Source: Streptomyces sp. WZ-12
Lineage (GTDB): Bacteria; Actinomycetota; Actinomycetes; Streptomycetales; Streptomycetaceae
Length of the DNA: 64,000 nt
NCBI RefSeq assembly: GCF_028898845.1
Contig: NZ_CP118574.1
Span: 8,171,001-8,235,000 of the forward strand
Direction: 5' to 3'
The notes under the pieces were generated by a model. The model did no database searches. It was given only the letters and a program-made list of their open reading frames with translations, and had not been told where the DNA came from. Below are positions 34,415 to 42,997 of this stretch, in pieces; within the stretch, counting starts at the first letter, position 1, and every line of letters begins with the position of its first letter. The translations under genes were made by a program, and so were the position numbers.

Positions 34415-35620
34415 TCACCCACCATCGTGGCGCTCGAAGAGCGTCGCGATCCCCAGGCCGCCGGCCGCGCCCAGCGTCGCCAGCCCGTACCGCGCCCCGG
34501 CGGCGACCGGATCGCAAGGGCCGAACATGTCGGAGAACAGCCGGGTCACCAGGACCGCGCCGGAGGCGCCCCAGGGGTGCCCCAGCGCGATGGCCCCGCC
34601 GCCGCGGTTCACCCGCTCCTCGGGGATGCCCAGTTCGTCCAGGCACGCCAGGACCTGCCCGGCGAACGCCTCGGTGAACTCCACCAGCGCGATGTCCTCC
34701 AGCGTGATCCCGGGGTTGCGCTTGAGCAGCCGGCGCACCGCCGGGACCGGGCCCCAGCCCAGGATCTCCGGGTCCACGCCGGTCACCGCGGCGTCCACCA
34801 CCCGCAGGCCCTTGGCCAGGCCCAGTTCGCGGAACTTCCGCTCCGAGACCACCGCGACCATGGCGGCGCCGTCGTTCACCGGGCAGGCGTTGCCCGCGGT
34901 GACCGTGCCGCCCTCGGCGAACACCGGCTTGAGTCGGGCGAGTTTCTCCAGTGTGGTGTCCGGACGGGGGCACTCGTCGGCGGTGACCGAGACGCTGCCC
35001 GCCCGGCCGACCCGCACCTCGACGGGCACCAACTCCGCGGCGTACCGGCCTGATTGCGCCGCCGCCAGCGCCTTGCGGTGACTCTCCAGCGCATAGCGGT
35101 CCTGCCGCTCCCGGCCGATCCGGCCCAGCCGGGCGACGTTCTCCCCGGCCACGCCCATGTCCGGGTCCCCGAACTCCTGCGGCACGAAGTGCGGTCGGGC
35201 GTAGAAGCGCGGCGTGCCGTGCGGGACCGGTGGGCGCTCCACCCGCCACGGAGCCGTACTGGAGCTCTCCGCGCCGCCGGCCAGCACCACGTCCGCCCGG
35301 CCCGCCGCGACCAGCCCCGCCGCCAGGTTGACCGCTTCCAGGCCGCTGCCGCACTGCCGGTCGACGGTCATCGCCGGGGCGTCGATGCCGAGCCCGGCGA
35401 AGAGCGCGGCGTAGCGGGCGGGATTGCCGCCGGAGCCACCGGCGTTGCCCACGATCACGTCGTCCACCTCGGCCCCGGTCAGCCCGAGGTCGTCCAGCAC
35501 CCCGGTGAGGACCGGCCGCAGCAGTTCGTGAATCGGCGTGGTGGCGAACGCGCCGCCGATCCGGCCGATCGGGGTGCGTCGTGCCGCCACTACGACGGGC
35601 CGCTGCCCGTTCCCGTTCAC
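34415..35620 (-). CDS. thiolase-family protein lacking the second active-site Cys
   Basis: A 401-residue thiolase-fold protein. The nucleophile loop DRQCGSGLEAV is intact (Cys about 91). The histidine motif GGGAIALGHPWGASGA is present. Two positions are unusual: the NEAFA motif reads TEAFA, and the C-terminal base cysteine, usually in a C-I-G-G-G loop, is replaced (ATLGAAGGLG). It may therefore not catalyse a normal reversible Claisen reaction. GTG start overlaps the ligase stop (GTGA). Together with the adjoining ligase and bioY it resembles the B. subtilis yhfUTS operon, a BirA-controlled biotin/pimelate-related unit. Confidence 0.85.
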   Translation of the reverse strand: MNGNGQRPVVVAARRTPIGRIGGAFATTPIHELLRPVLTGVLDDLGLTGAEVDDVIVGNAGGSGGNPARYAALFAGLGIDAPAMTVDRQCGSGLEAVNLAAGLVAAGRADVVLAGGAESSSTAPWRVERPPVPHGTPRFYARPHFVPQEFGDPDMGVAGENVARLGRIGRERQDRYALESHRKALAAAQSGRYAAELVPVEVRVGRAGSVSVTADECPRPDTTLEKLARLKPVFAEGGTVTAGNACPVNDGAAMVAVVSERKFRELGLAKGLRVVDAAVTGVDPEILGWGPVPAVRRLLKRNPGITLEDIALVEFTEAFAGQVLACLDELGIPEERVNRGGGAIALGHPWGASGAVLVTRLFSDMFGPCDPVAAGARYGLATLGAAGGLGIATLFERHDGG

Positions 35621-37170
35621 AGAACCTCCCGTATGCCCTGCCGCCCGTCCAGAAGGAGGGCGCGCACCTGTCTGTGGTCGATCTTCCCGCTTGGTGTGTA
35701 CGGCAGTTGGTCCGTCTCGAACAGTCGCCGGGGGCACTTCTGCCGCGAGACGTGGCGCGCCGCCCGGTCCCGCAGCTCCGCCCGGCCCAGCCGCGCGCCC
35801 TCCTGCCAGCGCACCACGGCGCACACCAGGTCGCCCCACCGCTCGTCGGGCAGGCCGACGACCGCGACCTCGGCGACCTCCGGCAGCCGCAGCAGCGCCG
35901 CCGCCACCTCCTCCGGGTGCACGTTGAGGCCGCCGCTGATCAGCATGCCCTTCTCCCGCCCGACGAGGTGGAGGTAGCCCCGCTCGTCCAGCCGGCCGAT
36001 GTCGCCGACCGTGAACCAGCCGTCGGCGTCCGGCGCTTCGGTGTGCTCGGCCGACAGGTAGCCGTCGAACAGCATGTCGCTGCGCACGTACAACTGCCCG
36101 GCCTCGTCGACCCCGCGCTCCTCCCCGGTGGGGGAGCGCACCGACACCTCGACGCCGGGTACGGGCCGGCCCAGCGACTCCCACGGGCCGTCGTCGTCAC
36201 CGTGCAGCACGGAGACCAGGCTGAGCTCGGTGGCCCCGTAGAACTCCACGGCGTCGGCGCGGGGGAAGAGGTCAACCGCCCGTGCCCGACGGGCCGGTGA
36301 CCACTTCGCGCCCACCGACAGCAGCGAGCGGACCTGGGGGAAGGTGCGGCCCGGATGGCGGCGGGCATGTTCCAGCAGCGCCTCGAACATCGTCGGTACC
36401 AGGAACAGATGGCATGCCTGGTACCGCTCGATGTGGTCGAAGACGGCCGCCGGGTCGAACGAGGGCAGCAGGCACACGGTCGCGCCGACGTGCAGGGCGT
36501 GCACCGCCCCGCACAGGAAGTGGGAGTGCGCCAGCGACCCGGGAAGCAGGACCGCGTCGGACGGCCCGATGCCGAACCCGTCGGTGTAGTGCCGGAACGT
36601 CCGGATCCAGGAACGGTGCGAGCGCACGGCGCCCTTGGGCCGTCCGGTGCTCCCGGAGGTGAACCCCACGTAGAACGCGGCGGAGTCCGGAACCTCGTCG
36701 AAGTCGTTGTCGACGTCCGGGAGTTGGTGGCTGTCGTGCCGCCGCAGCCAGGCCGCGAAGCCCGGGCCGGCCAGGTCCACCACCGCACCGGGGGGTAGGC
36801 GCTCCTCGGCCGCGGTGGCGGGGGTGTCCCGGAACAGGCGGGCCGGGGGCGTGTCGTCCAGGACGGCGGCCAGTTCGGGGTCGCTCCATGCCGTGTCGAG
36901 CACCATCACCGGGATGCCGGCGACGGCCGCCCCGAGGAAGATCTCCAGGAACTCCCTGCGGTTGCCGAGCCGGACGGCGAGCCGGACCCCGGGGTCGGGT
37001 GCCGGACCGAACTCGGCGCGCAGCGCCCGTGCCACGGTGAGTGCGCCGCGCCGCAGTGTGTGGTAGCTCCACTGGTGCGGGCCGCCGTCGCCGCCCAGGG
37101 CGAGCGCTACCCGGTCCGGTGCGGTGGTGGCGTGGGAGAGGAATCCGCTGGCGATCGTCATCGGCGTCAT
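35617..37170 (-). CDS. acyl-CoA ligase (ANL family), YhfT-like
   Basis: A 517-residue AMP-forming ligase. Motifs: VGFTSGSTGRPKGAVRSH (about residues 172-189), LPGSLAHSHFLCGAVHAL, VEFYGATELS (A5), FTVGDIGRLDERGYLHLVGR (A7-A8) and PYTPSGKIDHRQ with the catalytic Lys. It probably makes an acyl-CoA from a fatty or dicarboxylic acid. It is the first gene of the biotin-uptake operon; the counterpart in B. subtilis is yhfT next to bioY2 and yhfS. A pimelate-supplying role fits both biotin synthesis and the NRPS (inference). ATG at 37170; a second ATG lies three codons on. Confidence 0.88.
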   Translation of the reverse strand: MTPMTIASGFLSHATTAPDRVALALGGDGGPHQWSYHTLRRGALTVARALRAEFGPAPDPGVRLAVRLGNRREFLEIFLGAAVAGIPVMVLDTAWSDPELAAVLDDTPPARLFRDTPATAAEERLPPGAVVDLAGPGFAAWLRRHDSHQLPDVDNDFDEVPDSAAFYVGFTSGSTGRPKGAVRSHRSWIRTFRHYTDGFGIGPSDAVLLPGSLAHSHFLCGAVHALHVGATVCLLPSFDPAAVFDHIERYQACHLFLVPTMFEALLEHARRHPGRTFPQVRSLLSVGAKWSPARRARAVDLFPRADAVEFYGATELSLVSVLHGDDDGPWESLGRPVPGVEVSVRSPTGEERGVDEAGQLYVRSDMLFDGYLSAEHTEAPDADGWFTVGDIGRLDERGYLHLVGREKGMLISGGLNVHPEEVAAALLRLPEVAEVAVVGLPDERWGDLVCAVVRWQEGARLGRAELRDRAARHVSRQKCPRRLFETDQLPYTPSGKIDHRQVRALLLDGRQGIREVL

Positions 37171-37972
37171 TGCCCCCGCTCGGCCGGTGGTTGGGTGGTC
37201 GGGTGGTTGCCCGTGCGGGCGGCGGCGCCTCGCCCGCGATACGACGTGCGGCTTCCGCCTGTTTTTTTCGGCGTCGCGGGTTCGGCGGTGATTCCGGTCG
37301 TGGTCTTTCCGGTCATGGCGTTTCCACCTGCGGTGTTCTCTGTAGCGGCCGCATAGGCAAGGTCGTGGCGGCAACGTATCAGCAGGTGGGCCCCCGTGGA
37401 GTCGGGTTCCGGGAATGAATCGGGCGGGCCGTGTCCGGAAATCATCGTCGGTTGGGACGAGTTGCGGAGTCGGAGCGCGAGATTCCGGTCAATTGCCGTA
37501 GCTATGCGGTGAATTGAGCGCCGGGCGGTGACCGGGCCGCAGTGCGCGGGCCGCGTTCCGGTCAGGGCGTCGATGGAGAGTCCGGCGGGCCGGAATCCTC
37601 CGGCGTGACCTGGGTCACGCCGGGATGTATTTCCGGGCCGGGCTGACTAGCATCGGGCCAAGGGGGGAATGTCCCGGGTCGGCGAATTCGGCGATCAGCA
37701 GCGGCCGTTCGCGGTATTCCGGAACGATTCTGAGCAGCGATCACCCGCCGGGCCGTGCGACAGCATTGCCGCAGCGTGATCACCGCTTTCCCGCGCACCT
37801 CGCTCTATCCAAAGCGTTCCACGGCGATGGTCGCCGCCCGACGAGAAAACACCGGTCAGCCGGATATCCGTCGCCCGGAATCCTTCCCGCGGAGCCGGCA
37901 GGCCGTCAGGGCGCCATCGGTCGCGGCCCGCGCCGCGCCGCCGCGGTGCCAGGAATACGGGGGAGATCCGCC
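37171..37972. promoter_or_regulatory. divergent promoter region between biotin-uptake operon and second NRPS
   Basis: About 800 bp with no convincing gene. It must hold the promoters of both flanking operons. GGGGGAGA (37958-37965) is the ribosome site for the NRPS. I found no obvious BirA-type inverted repeat by eye. Confidence 0.55.
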
Positions 37973-40900
37973 ATGCACCGTCCCGACGAGCAACTCGGCG
38001 ACGCCTTACGGGGGCCCGCCGCCGACCACTTGGCCCCGCACGGCATCCCCGGACTGGTCCGGGCCGCCGCCGAACGCGCCCCCGGGGCCGTCGCGCTCAC
38101 CGGCGCCGGTGGCACCTGGACCTACCTGGAACTGGAGCGGATCTCGGACCGGATCGCCGCCGCGCTGTGCCACCGCGACCTGCCCGCGGACCGGCCGGTC
38201 GGCGTCCTGGCCCACCGCGGCCCCCACATGGTCGCCGCGCTGTTGGGCATCTTGAAGGCGGGCCTGGCCTACCTCCCGCTGGCGACCGACGAGTCCGCCG
38301 AACGGCTCGCCCTGATCCTCGGCACCGCCCGGCCCGCCGTCATCCTCGGCACCACCGGCCCGCTGGCCGCCTGGCGGGGGCCGGACGGCCCCGACCTGCT
38401 GGACCTCGTCCCGCTCGCCGCCGGTACCGACCCGGCCCAACCCGCGGCGCCGCTGCGCCCGGTCGCCCCGGACCAGCTCGCCAACGTGTTCTTCACCTCC
38501 GGCTCCACCGGCACCCCCAAGGGCGTCCTCGTGCCCAGCGGTGGGCTCACCAACCGGCTGCTGTGGGGCCAGCGCCACTACGGACTGACGCCCGCCGACC
38601 GGGTCCTGCAGAAGACCCCGTACACCTTCGACGTCTCCGGCTGGGAGATCTTCTGGCCGCTGATCGCCGGTGCCCGCCTGGTCCTGCTCGACCCCGGCGA
38701 GCACGCCGACCCCGGCGCCCTCGTCAAGGCGGTCATCGAACACCGCATCACCGTCTGCCACTTCGTGCCCTCGATGCTGGACGAGTTCCTGCGCTGGCCG
38801 GGCGCCGCCGACTGCACCGGCCTGCGGCACGTCTTCTGCAGCGGCGAGGCGCTGCCGCCCGCCTTGGCCCGCACCTGCCTGGCGACCCTCCCGGCCCGGC
38901 TGCACAACCTCTACGGCCCCACCGAGGCATCCATCGAAGTCACCTACTGGGACAGCCCGGTTGCCCCCGCCGCCCTCGACACCGTCCCCATCGGCCGGGC
39001 CGTCGACAACTGCGTCCTGCTCGTCCTGGACGACCGGGGCCGGCCGGTCGCCGACGGCGCCACCGGTGAACTGTGCATCGGCGGCGCACCCCTGGCCCTC
39101 GGCTACCTCGGCCGGCCCGACCTCACCGAGCGGGCCTTCGTCCCGGCACCCCCCGGCAGCGGTGTGGACCGGGTCTACCGCACCGGAGACCTGGTCAGTG
39201 TCGCCGACGGGCAGATCCACTACCACGGCCGCAGCGACGAGCAGGTCAAGATCCGGGGCGTACGGGTGGAGCCGGGCGAGGTCGAGGAGGTGCTGCGCGC
39301 GCACCCCGGCGTGGCCGAATGCGCGGTCGTCGCGACCGGCGGGCGTACCCCCGGGCTGGTGGCGTTCCTCCGGCCCGCCGCCGGACCGGAGCCGCGGGAC
39401 GACTACCGCGCCCATGTGGCCGCCCGGCTGCCCGCCGCCTACGTCCCCGGCCACTTCGTCACCCTCGACGCCCTGCCGCTGACCGGCAGCGGCAAGCAGG
39501 ACCGGGCGGCGCTGCGCCGCCGCGCCGCGGAACTCGGCGCGTCCCCGGGCGACCGCGGCACCCCCGGTGACGACCCGGCAGCCCGGATGTGGGCCGATGC
39601 GCTCGGTCTCGAATCCGCCGACGAGGACCGCGACTTCCTCTCCCTCGGTGGCCACAGCCTGGCCGCGGCCCGCCTGCGCGGCGAACTGCTGCGCCACTAC
39701 GGTCTGCGCCTGACCCTCGCCGAACTGCTGCACGGACGCCTCACCTTGGCCGCCCTGCGCCGCCGCCTCCCCACCGCCACCGCCGCCGCCACCGCCCCCG
39801 GGACCTCCGGCCGGCCGCCCCGCCGCCCCGACCCGGCCCGCGCCCCGGTCTCGGCCGGCCAGCGCCGGCTGTGGCTGATGGAACAGCTCCACCCACGGCT
39901 CAGCGCCTACAACGTCGTCGCCGCCGTGCGCGTCGCGGGCGGCCTGGACACCGGCCAACTGCGCACCGCACTCGCCGCGGTCGTCGCCCGGCACGAGGCG
40001 CTGCGCACCCGCCTGGCGCAGGACGGGAGCGGCCCGTACCAGGACATCGCCGCACACGTCGAACCGCCGCTCTCCGTCACCACCGTCCACGAGCCGCTCA
40101 CCGAGGAGCGCTGCCGGGCCCTGGCGGCCGACGCCGCGGCCGAACCGCTGCCCGTCGACGCGGCGCCGCTGCTGCGCGTCCGGTACACCGCGGGCCCCGG
40201 GCCGGACGGACTGTTGGTAGCCGTACTGCACCACGCCATCGCCGACCAGCGCTCCACGGACCTCTTCCTCACCGACCTCGCCGCGGCCTACGACGGCCGC
40301 CTCCCGAGCACCGCACCGCCCCAGTTCGGCGACCTGCTCGCGCACCGGGCCACCCACGCGGACGCCGCCGCCGAGGAGGCGGACCTCGCCTACTGGACCG
40401 ACCGGCTGCGCGACGCCCCACGCGCCCACGGCCTGCCCTTCCAGGCCCGCCGTCCCGCGGTCCCCACCTTCACCGGCGCCGCCGCCTGCGCCACCCTGGC
40501 CGGGACGGCCGCCGACCGCCTGACCGCGGTGGCCCGGGAACTCGGCGTCACACCGGTTCCGCTCGTCCTCGCCGCGTTCGCCACCGTGCTCACCTCCTGG
40601 AGCGGCCAGGACGAGGTCGTCGTCGGCGTCCCCTGGTCGAGCCGCGACGGCGGGCCCGACGACGACGTCCTCGGCTTCCTCGTCGACACCCTGCCGGTGC
40701 GGATCGACGTCGCCGGCGCCGACCGCCTCGCCACCCTGGTCCGCCGGGTGTCCGGCGCGTTGCTCGACGCCCACGCCCACGCCGGTGCGGACTTCGAGCG
40801 GATCGTGCACGCCCTCGGACTGCCCCGCACGCTCAGCCGCAATCCGCTGTACCAGGTGTGGTTCAACGACCTCACCCACGCCGCGCCCGCCCCCTCCTTC

Positions 40901-42997
40901 GCCGGGGCGGTGGCTCAGGAGGTCGAACCGGACACCACCGGCGCCCTGTTCGACCTCGGCCTCTACCTGCACCGCGGCCCGGCCGGCGGCTACCGGCTGC
41001 GCCTGGTGTACGCCCGCGACGTCTTCGACGGGGAAACCGCCGGCCACCTCCTCGACCAGCTCGTCCGGCTCCTGCACGAGGTCCCCGACGGCCTCGGCCG
41101 GGCTCCCGCCCGCTGGCCGCTCGGCGCTCGGCGGCCATCCGCGGCCCTCGCCCCCCGGCCCCAACCACCCACCGTCTGCGCCTCGTTCACCGCGGCGGCC
41201 GAGGCACACCCCGACCGGATCGCGCTCCACCACCCCACCGGAGAACTGACCTACCGCCGGCTCCGACAGGCGGTCGAGGAGCGGGCGGACGCCCTGCGCG
41301 CCGCCGGCTGGACCGACCGCATGGTGCTGCTCCCGGGCGACCGCACGACCACCACCGTCGTCGAACTCCTCGCCGCCTGGCACGCCGGATGCGCCGTCAC
41401 CCTCGTGGACGCCGCCCTGCCGCCACAGCGGCTACGGGCCGCCGTGGCCGGTGCCGGCGTCGAGGCCGTGCTCACCCCCGGCGGCCCCGACTGGCCCGTC
41501 CCCGTCCTCACCGGACCCGACCTGCCCCGCCCCACCACCGGCCCGCGGCCCCTCGACTGCGGCCACGCCCTGTGCACTTCGGGCACCACGGGAGAGCCCA
41601 GCGTGGTCTTCGTCCCCCGCGAAGCGCTCCCCGAAGCCCTGCACCACTACCGCGAGGCGTTCGACGCCGGCCCCCAGGACCGCGTCGCCCTGCTCTCCGC
41701 CCCCGGGCACGATCCCGTCCTGCGCGACATACTCGTCCCGCTCACCGCCGGCGGCACCCTCTACCTCCCGGACACCACCGAACCCGCCGCGCTCGCCGCC
41801 CTGTTCGCCGAGGAGCGCCTGACCCTGCTGCACGCCACCCCCGGCCGGGCCCGGCTGCTGGCCTCCGCCGTGCGTGCCGCCGGACGGCGACTGGACCACC
41901 TGCGGCACATCGTGCTCTCCGGCGCGGCGCTGACCGACCCGGTCGCCCGTGAACTGCGCCGTGCCGCCCCGGCCGCCGAGATCCACCACGGCTACGGCGC
42001 CACCGCGACCCCCCAGTTGAGCACCTGGCTGCGCTGGCGCGACCCCGCGGGCGACCCGGTGCGGCGCCGCCGCCACCGCACCGGCGTACCACTGGCCGCC
42101 AGCGGCCCATGGCGGGAACTCCTCCTGCCGGGCGCCGGCGTCGGCCAGCTCGGCGAGATCGTGGTGCGCGGCCGCGGCCTCGCGGTGCGCACCCAACCCG
42201 CCGCGGAGCCCGCTCCGTTCGGCCCCGACCCGCACGGCGAACCGGGCGTCACCACCTACCGCACCGGCGACCTCGGCCGGTACACCCCGGACGGGCAGCT
42301 CGAATTCGCCGGTCGCCGCGACCGGCAGTTGTCGGTCGGCGGCCACCGGCTGGAACCGGCCGAGATCGAGGTCGCGCTGCTCGCCCACCCGGCCGTGACC
42401 GGCTGCGTCGCGACGGCCGCCGGCGCCGGCCTCACCGCCGTCGTCGCCGCGCCCGGCGCGCAGCCGGTACTCGCCGGGGAACTGCGGCACGAACTGGCCA
42501 CGGTGCTGCCCGCATGGGCGGTACCCGACCGGATCGTGCTCGTCGACGCGCTGCCGCTGGACGCCAACGGCAAACCCGACCAGCGGGCGACCGCCGCCCT
42601 CGCCGCCGGGGCGAACACCCCCCAAGGCCCCGTGGGCCAGGCCGCATTGGACATCGAGGACACCATCCTGGCCGCCCTGCGCGACCAGCTCACCGCCGCC
42701 GGCGGCACCCCGCCCGCACCGCCCGGCGCGACCACCAACTTCTTCGAGGCGGGCCTCACTTCCCTCGCCCTGCTGCGCCTGCACGAGCGACTGCGCGCAC
42801 ACGGCCTGACCGCCGAGGTCGTCGACCTCTTCCGCTTCCCCAACGCCCGCCTGCTCGCCCGCCACTTGGGCGGCGAGCGGGCCCCGGCACTCGGCGGTCC
42901 GGCACCGGACGCCCGCCCCACACCACACGCAGGCGCCGCCGCCCGGCGCGCCGTCCGCCGCCGCCTGGCCGACCGGAAAGAGACCAGCCAGCGATGA
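37973..42997 (+). CDS. NRPS: A(Ser-like)-T-C-A(degenerate)-T
   Basis: A 1674-residue synthetase beginning directly with an adenylation domain, so it starts a chain. A1: FFTSGSTGTPKG (about 172), FDVSGWEIF, YGPTEASIE; the pocket reads D-V-W-H-F-S-L-I-E-K, close to known serine codes. T1: LGGHSLAA (about 559). C: SAGQRRLWLMEQ (about 626), HHAIADQ (second His kept), RNPLYQVWF. A2: CTSGTTGEPS lacks the usual P-K-G, the A4 region is GHDPVLRD and GPTE reads GATAT, with YRTGDLGRY and DANGKPD intact; its substrate cannot be predicted and it may be inactive. T2: EAGLTSLA (about 1594). ATGA overlap with the PKS gene. Confidence 0.93.
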   Translation: MHRPDEQLGDALRGPAADHLAPHGIPGLVRAAAERAPGAVALTGAGGTWTYLELERISDRIAAALCHRDLPADRPVGVLAHRGPHMVAALLGILKAGLAYLPLATDESAERLALILGTARPAVILGTTGPLAAWRGPDGPDLLDLVPLAAGTDPAQPAAPLRPVAPDQLANVFFTSGSTGTPKGVLVPSGGLTNRLLWGQRHYGLTPADRVLQKTPYTFDVSGWEIFWPLIAGARLVLLDPGEHADPGALVKAVIEHRITVCHFVPSMLDEFLRWPGAADCTGLRHVFCSGEALPPALARTCLATLPARLHNLYGPTEASIEVTYWDSPVAPAALDTVPIGRAVDNCVLLVLDDRGRPVADGATGELCIGGAPLALGYLGRPDLTERAFVPAPPGSGVDRVYRTGDLVSVADGQIHYHGRSDEQVKIRGVRVEPGEVEEVLRAHPGVAECAVVATGGRTPGLVAFLRPAAGPEPRDDYRAHVAARLPAAYVPGHFVTLDALPLTGSGKQDRAALRRRAAELGASPGDRGTPGDDPAARMWADALGLESADEDRDFLSLGGHSLAAARLRGELLRHYGLRLTLAELLHGRLTLAALRRRLPTATAAATAPGTSGRPPRRPDPARAPVSAGQRRLWLMEQLHPRLSAYNVVAAVRVAGGLDTGQLRTALAAVVARHEALRTRLAQDGSGPYQDIAAHVEPPLSVTTVHEPLTEERCRALAADAAAEPLPVDAAPLLRVRYTAGPGPDGLLVAVLHHAIADQRSTDLFLTDLAAAYDGRLPSTAPPQFGDLLAHRATHADAAAEEADLAYWTDRLRDAPRAHGLPFQARRPAVPTFTGAAACATLAGTAADRLTAVARELGVTPVPLVLAAFATVLTSWSGQDEVVVGVPWSSRDGGPDDDVLGFLVDTLPVRIDVAGADRLATLVRRVSGALLDAHAHAGADFERIVHALGLPRTLSRNPLYQVWFNDLTHAAPAPSFAGAVAQEVEPDTTGALFDLGLYLHRGPAGGYRLRLVYARDVFDGETAGHLLDQLVRLLHEVPDGLGRAPARWPLGARRPSAALAPRPQPPTVCASFTAAAEAHPDRIALHHPTGELTYRRLRQAVEERADALRAAGWTDRMVLLPGDRTTTTVVELLAAWHAGCAVTLVDAALPPQRLRAAVAGAGVEAVLTPGGPDWPVPVLTGPDLPRPTTGPRPLDCGHALCTSGTTGEPSVVFVPREALPEALHHYREAFDAGPQDRVALLSAPGHDPVLRDILVPLTAGGTLYLPDTTEPAALAALFAEERLTLLHATPGRARLLASAVRAAGRRLDHLRHIVLSGAALTDPVARELRRAAPAAEIHHGYGATATPQLSTWLRWRDPAGDPVRRRRHRTGVPLAASGPWRELLLPGAGVGQLGEIVVRGRGLAVRTQPAAEPAPFGPDPHGEPGVTTYRTGDLGRYTPDGQLEFAGRRDRQLSVGGHRLEPAEIEVALLAHPAVTGCVATAAGAGLTAVVAAPGAQPVLAGELRHELATVLPAWAVPDRIVLVDALPLDANGKPDQRATAALAAGANTPQGPVGQAALDIEDTILAALRDQLTAAGGTPPAPPGATTNFFEAGLTSLALLRLHERLRAHGLTAEVVDLFRFPNARLLARHLGGERAPALGGPAPDARPTPHAGAAARRAVRRRLADRKETSQR

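Noticed and set aside
38006..41383. 1125-codon - frame inside the second NRPS
   Set aside because: Antisense shadow; Gly/Arg/Val-rich, no family.
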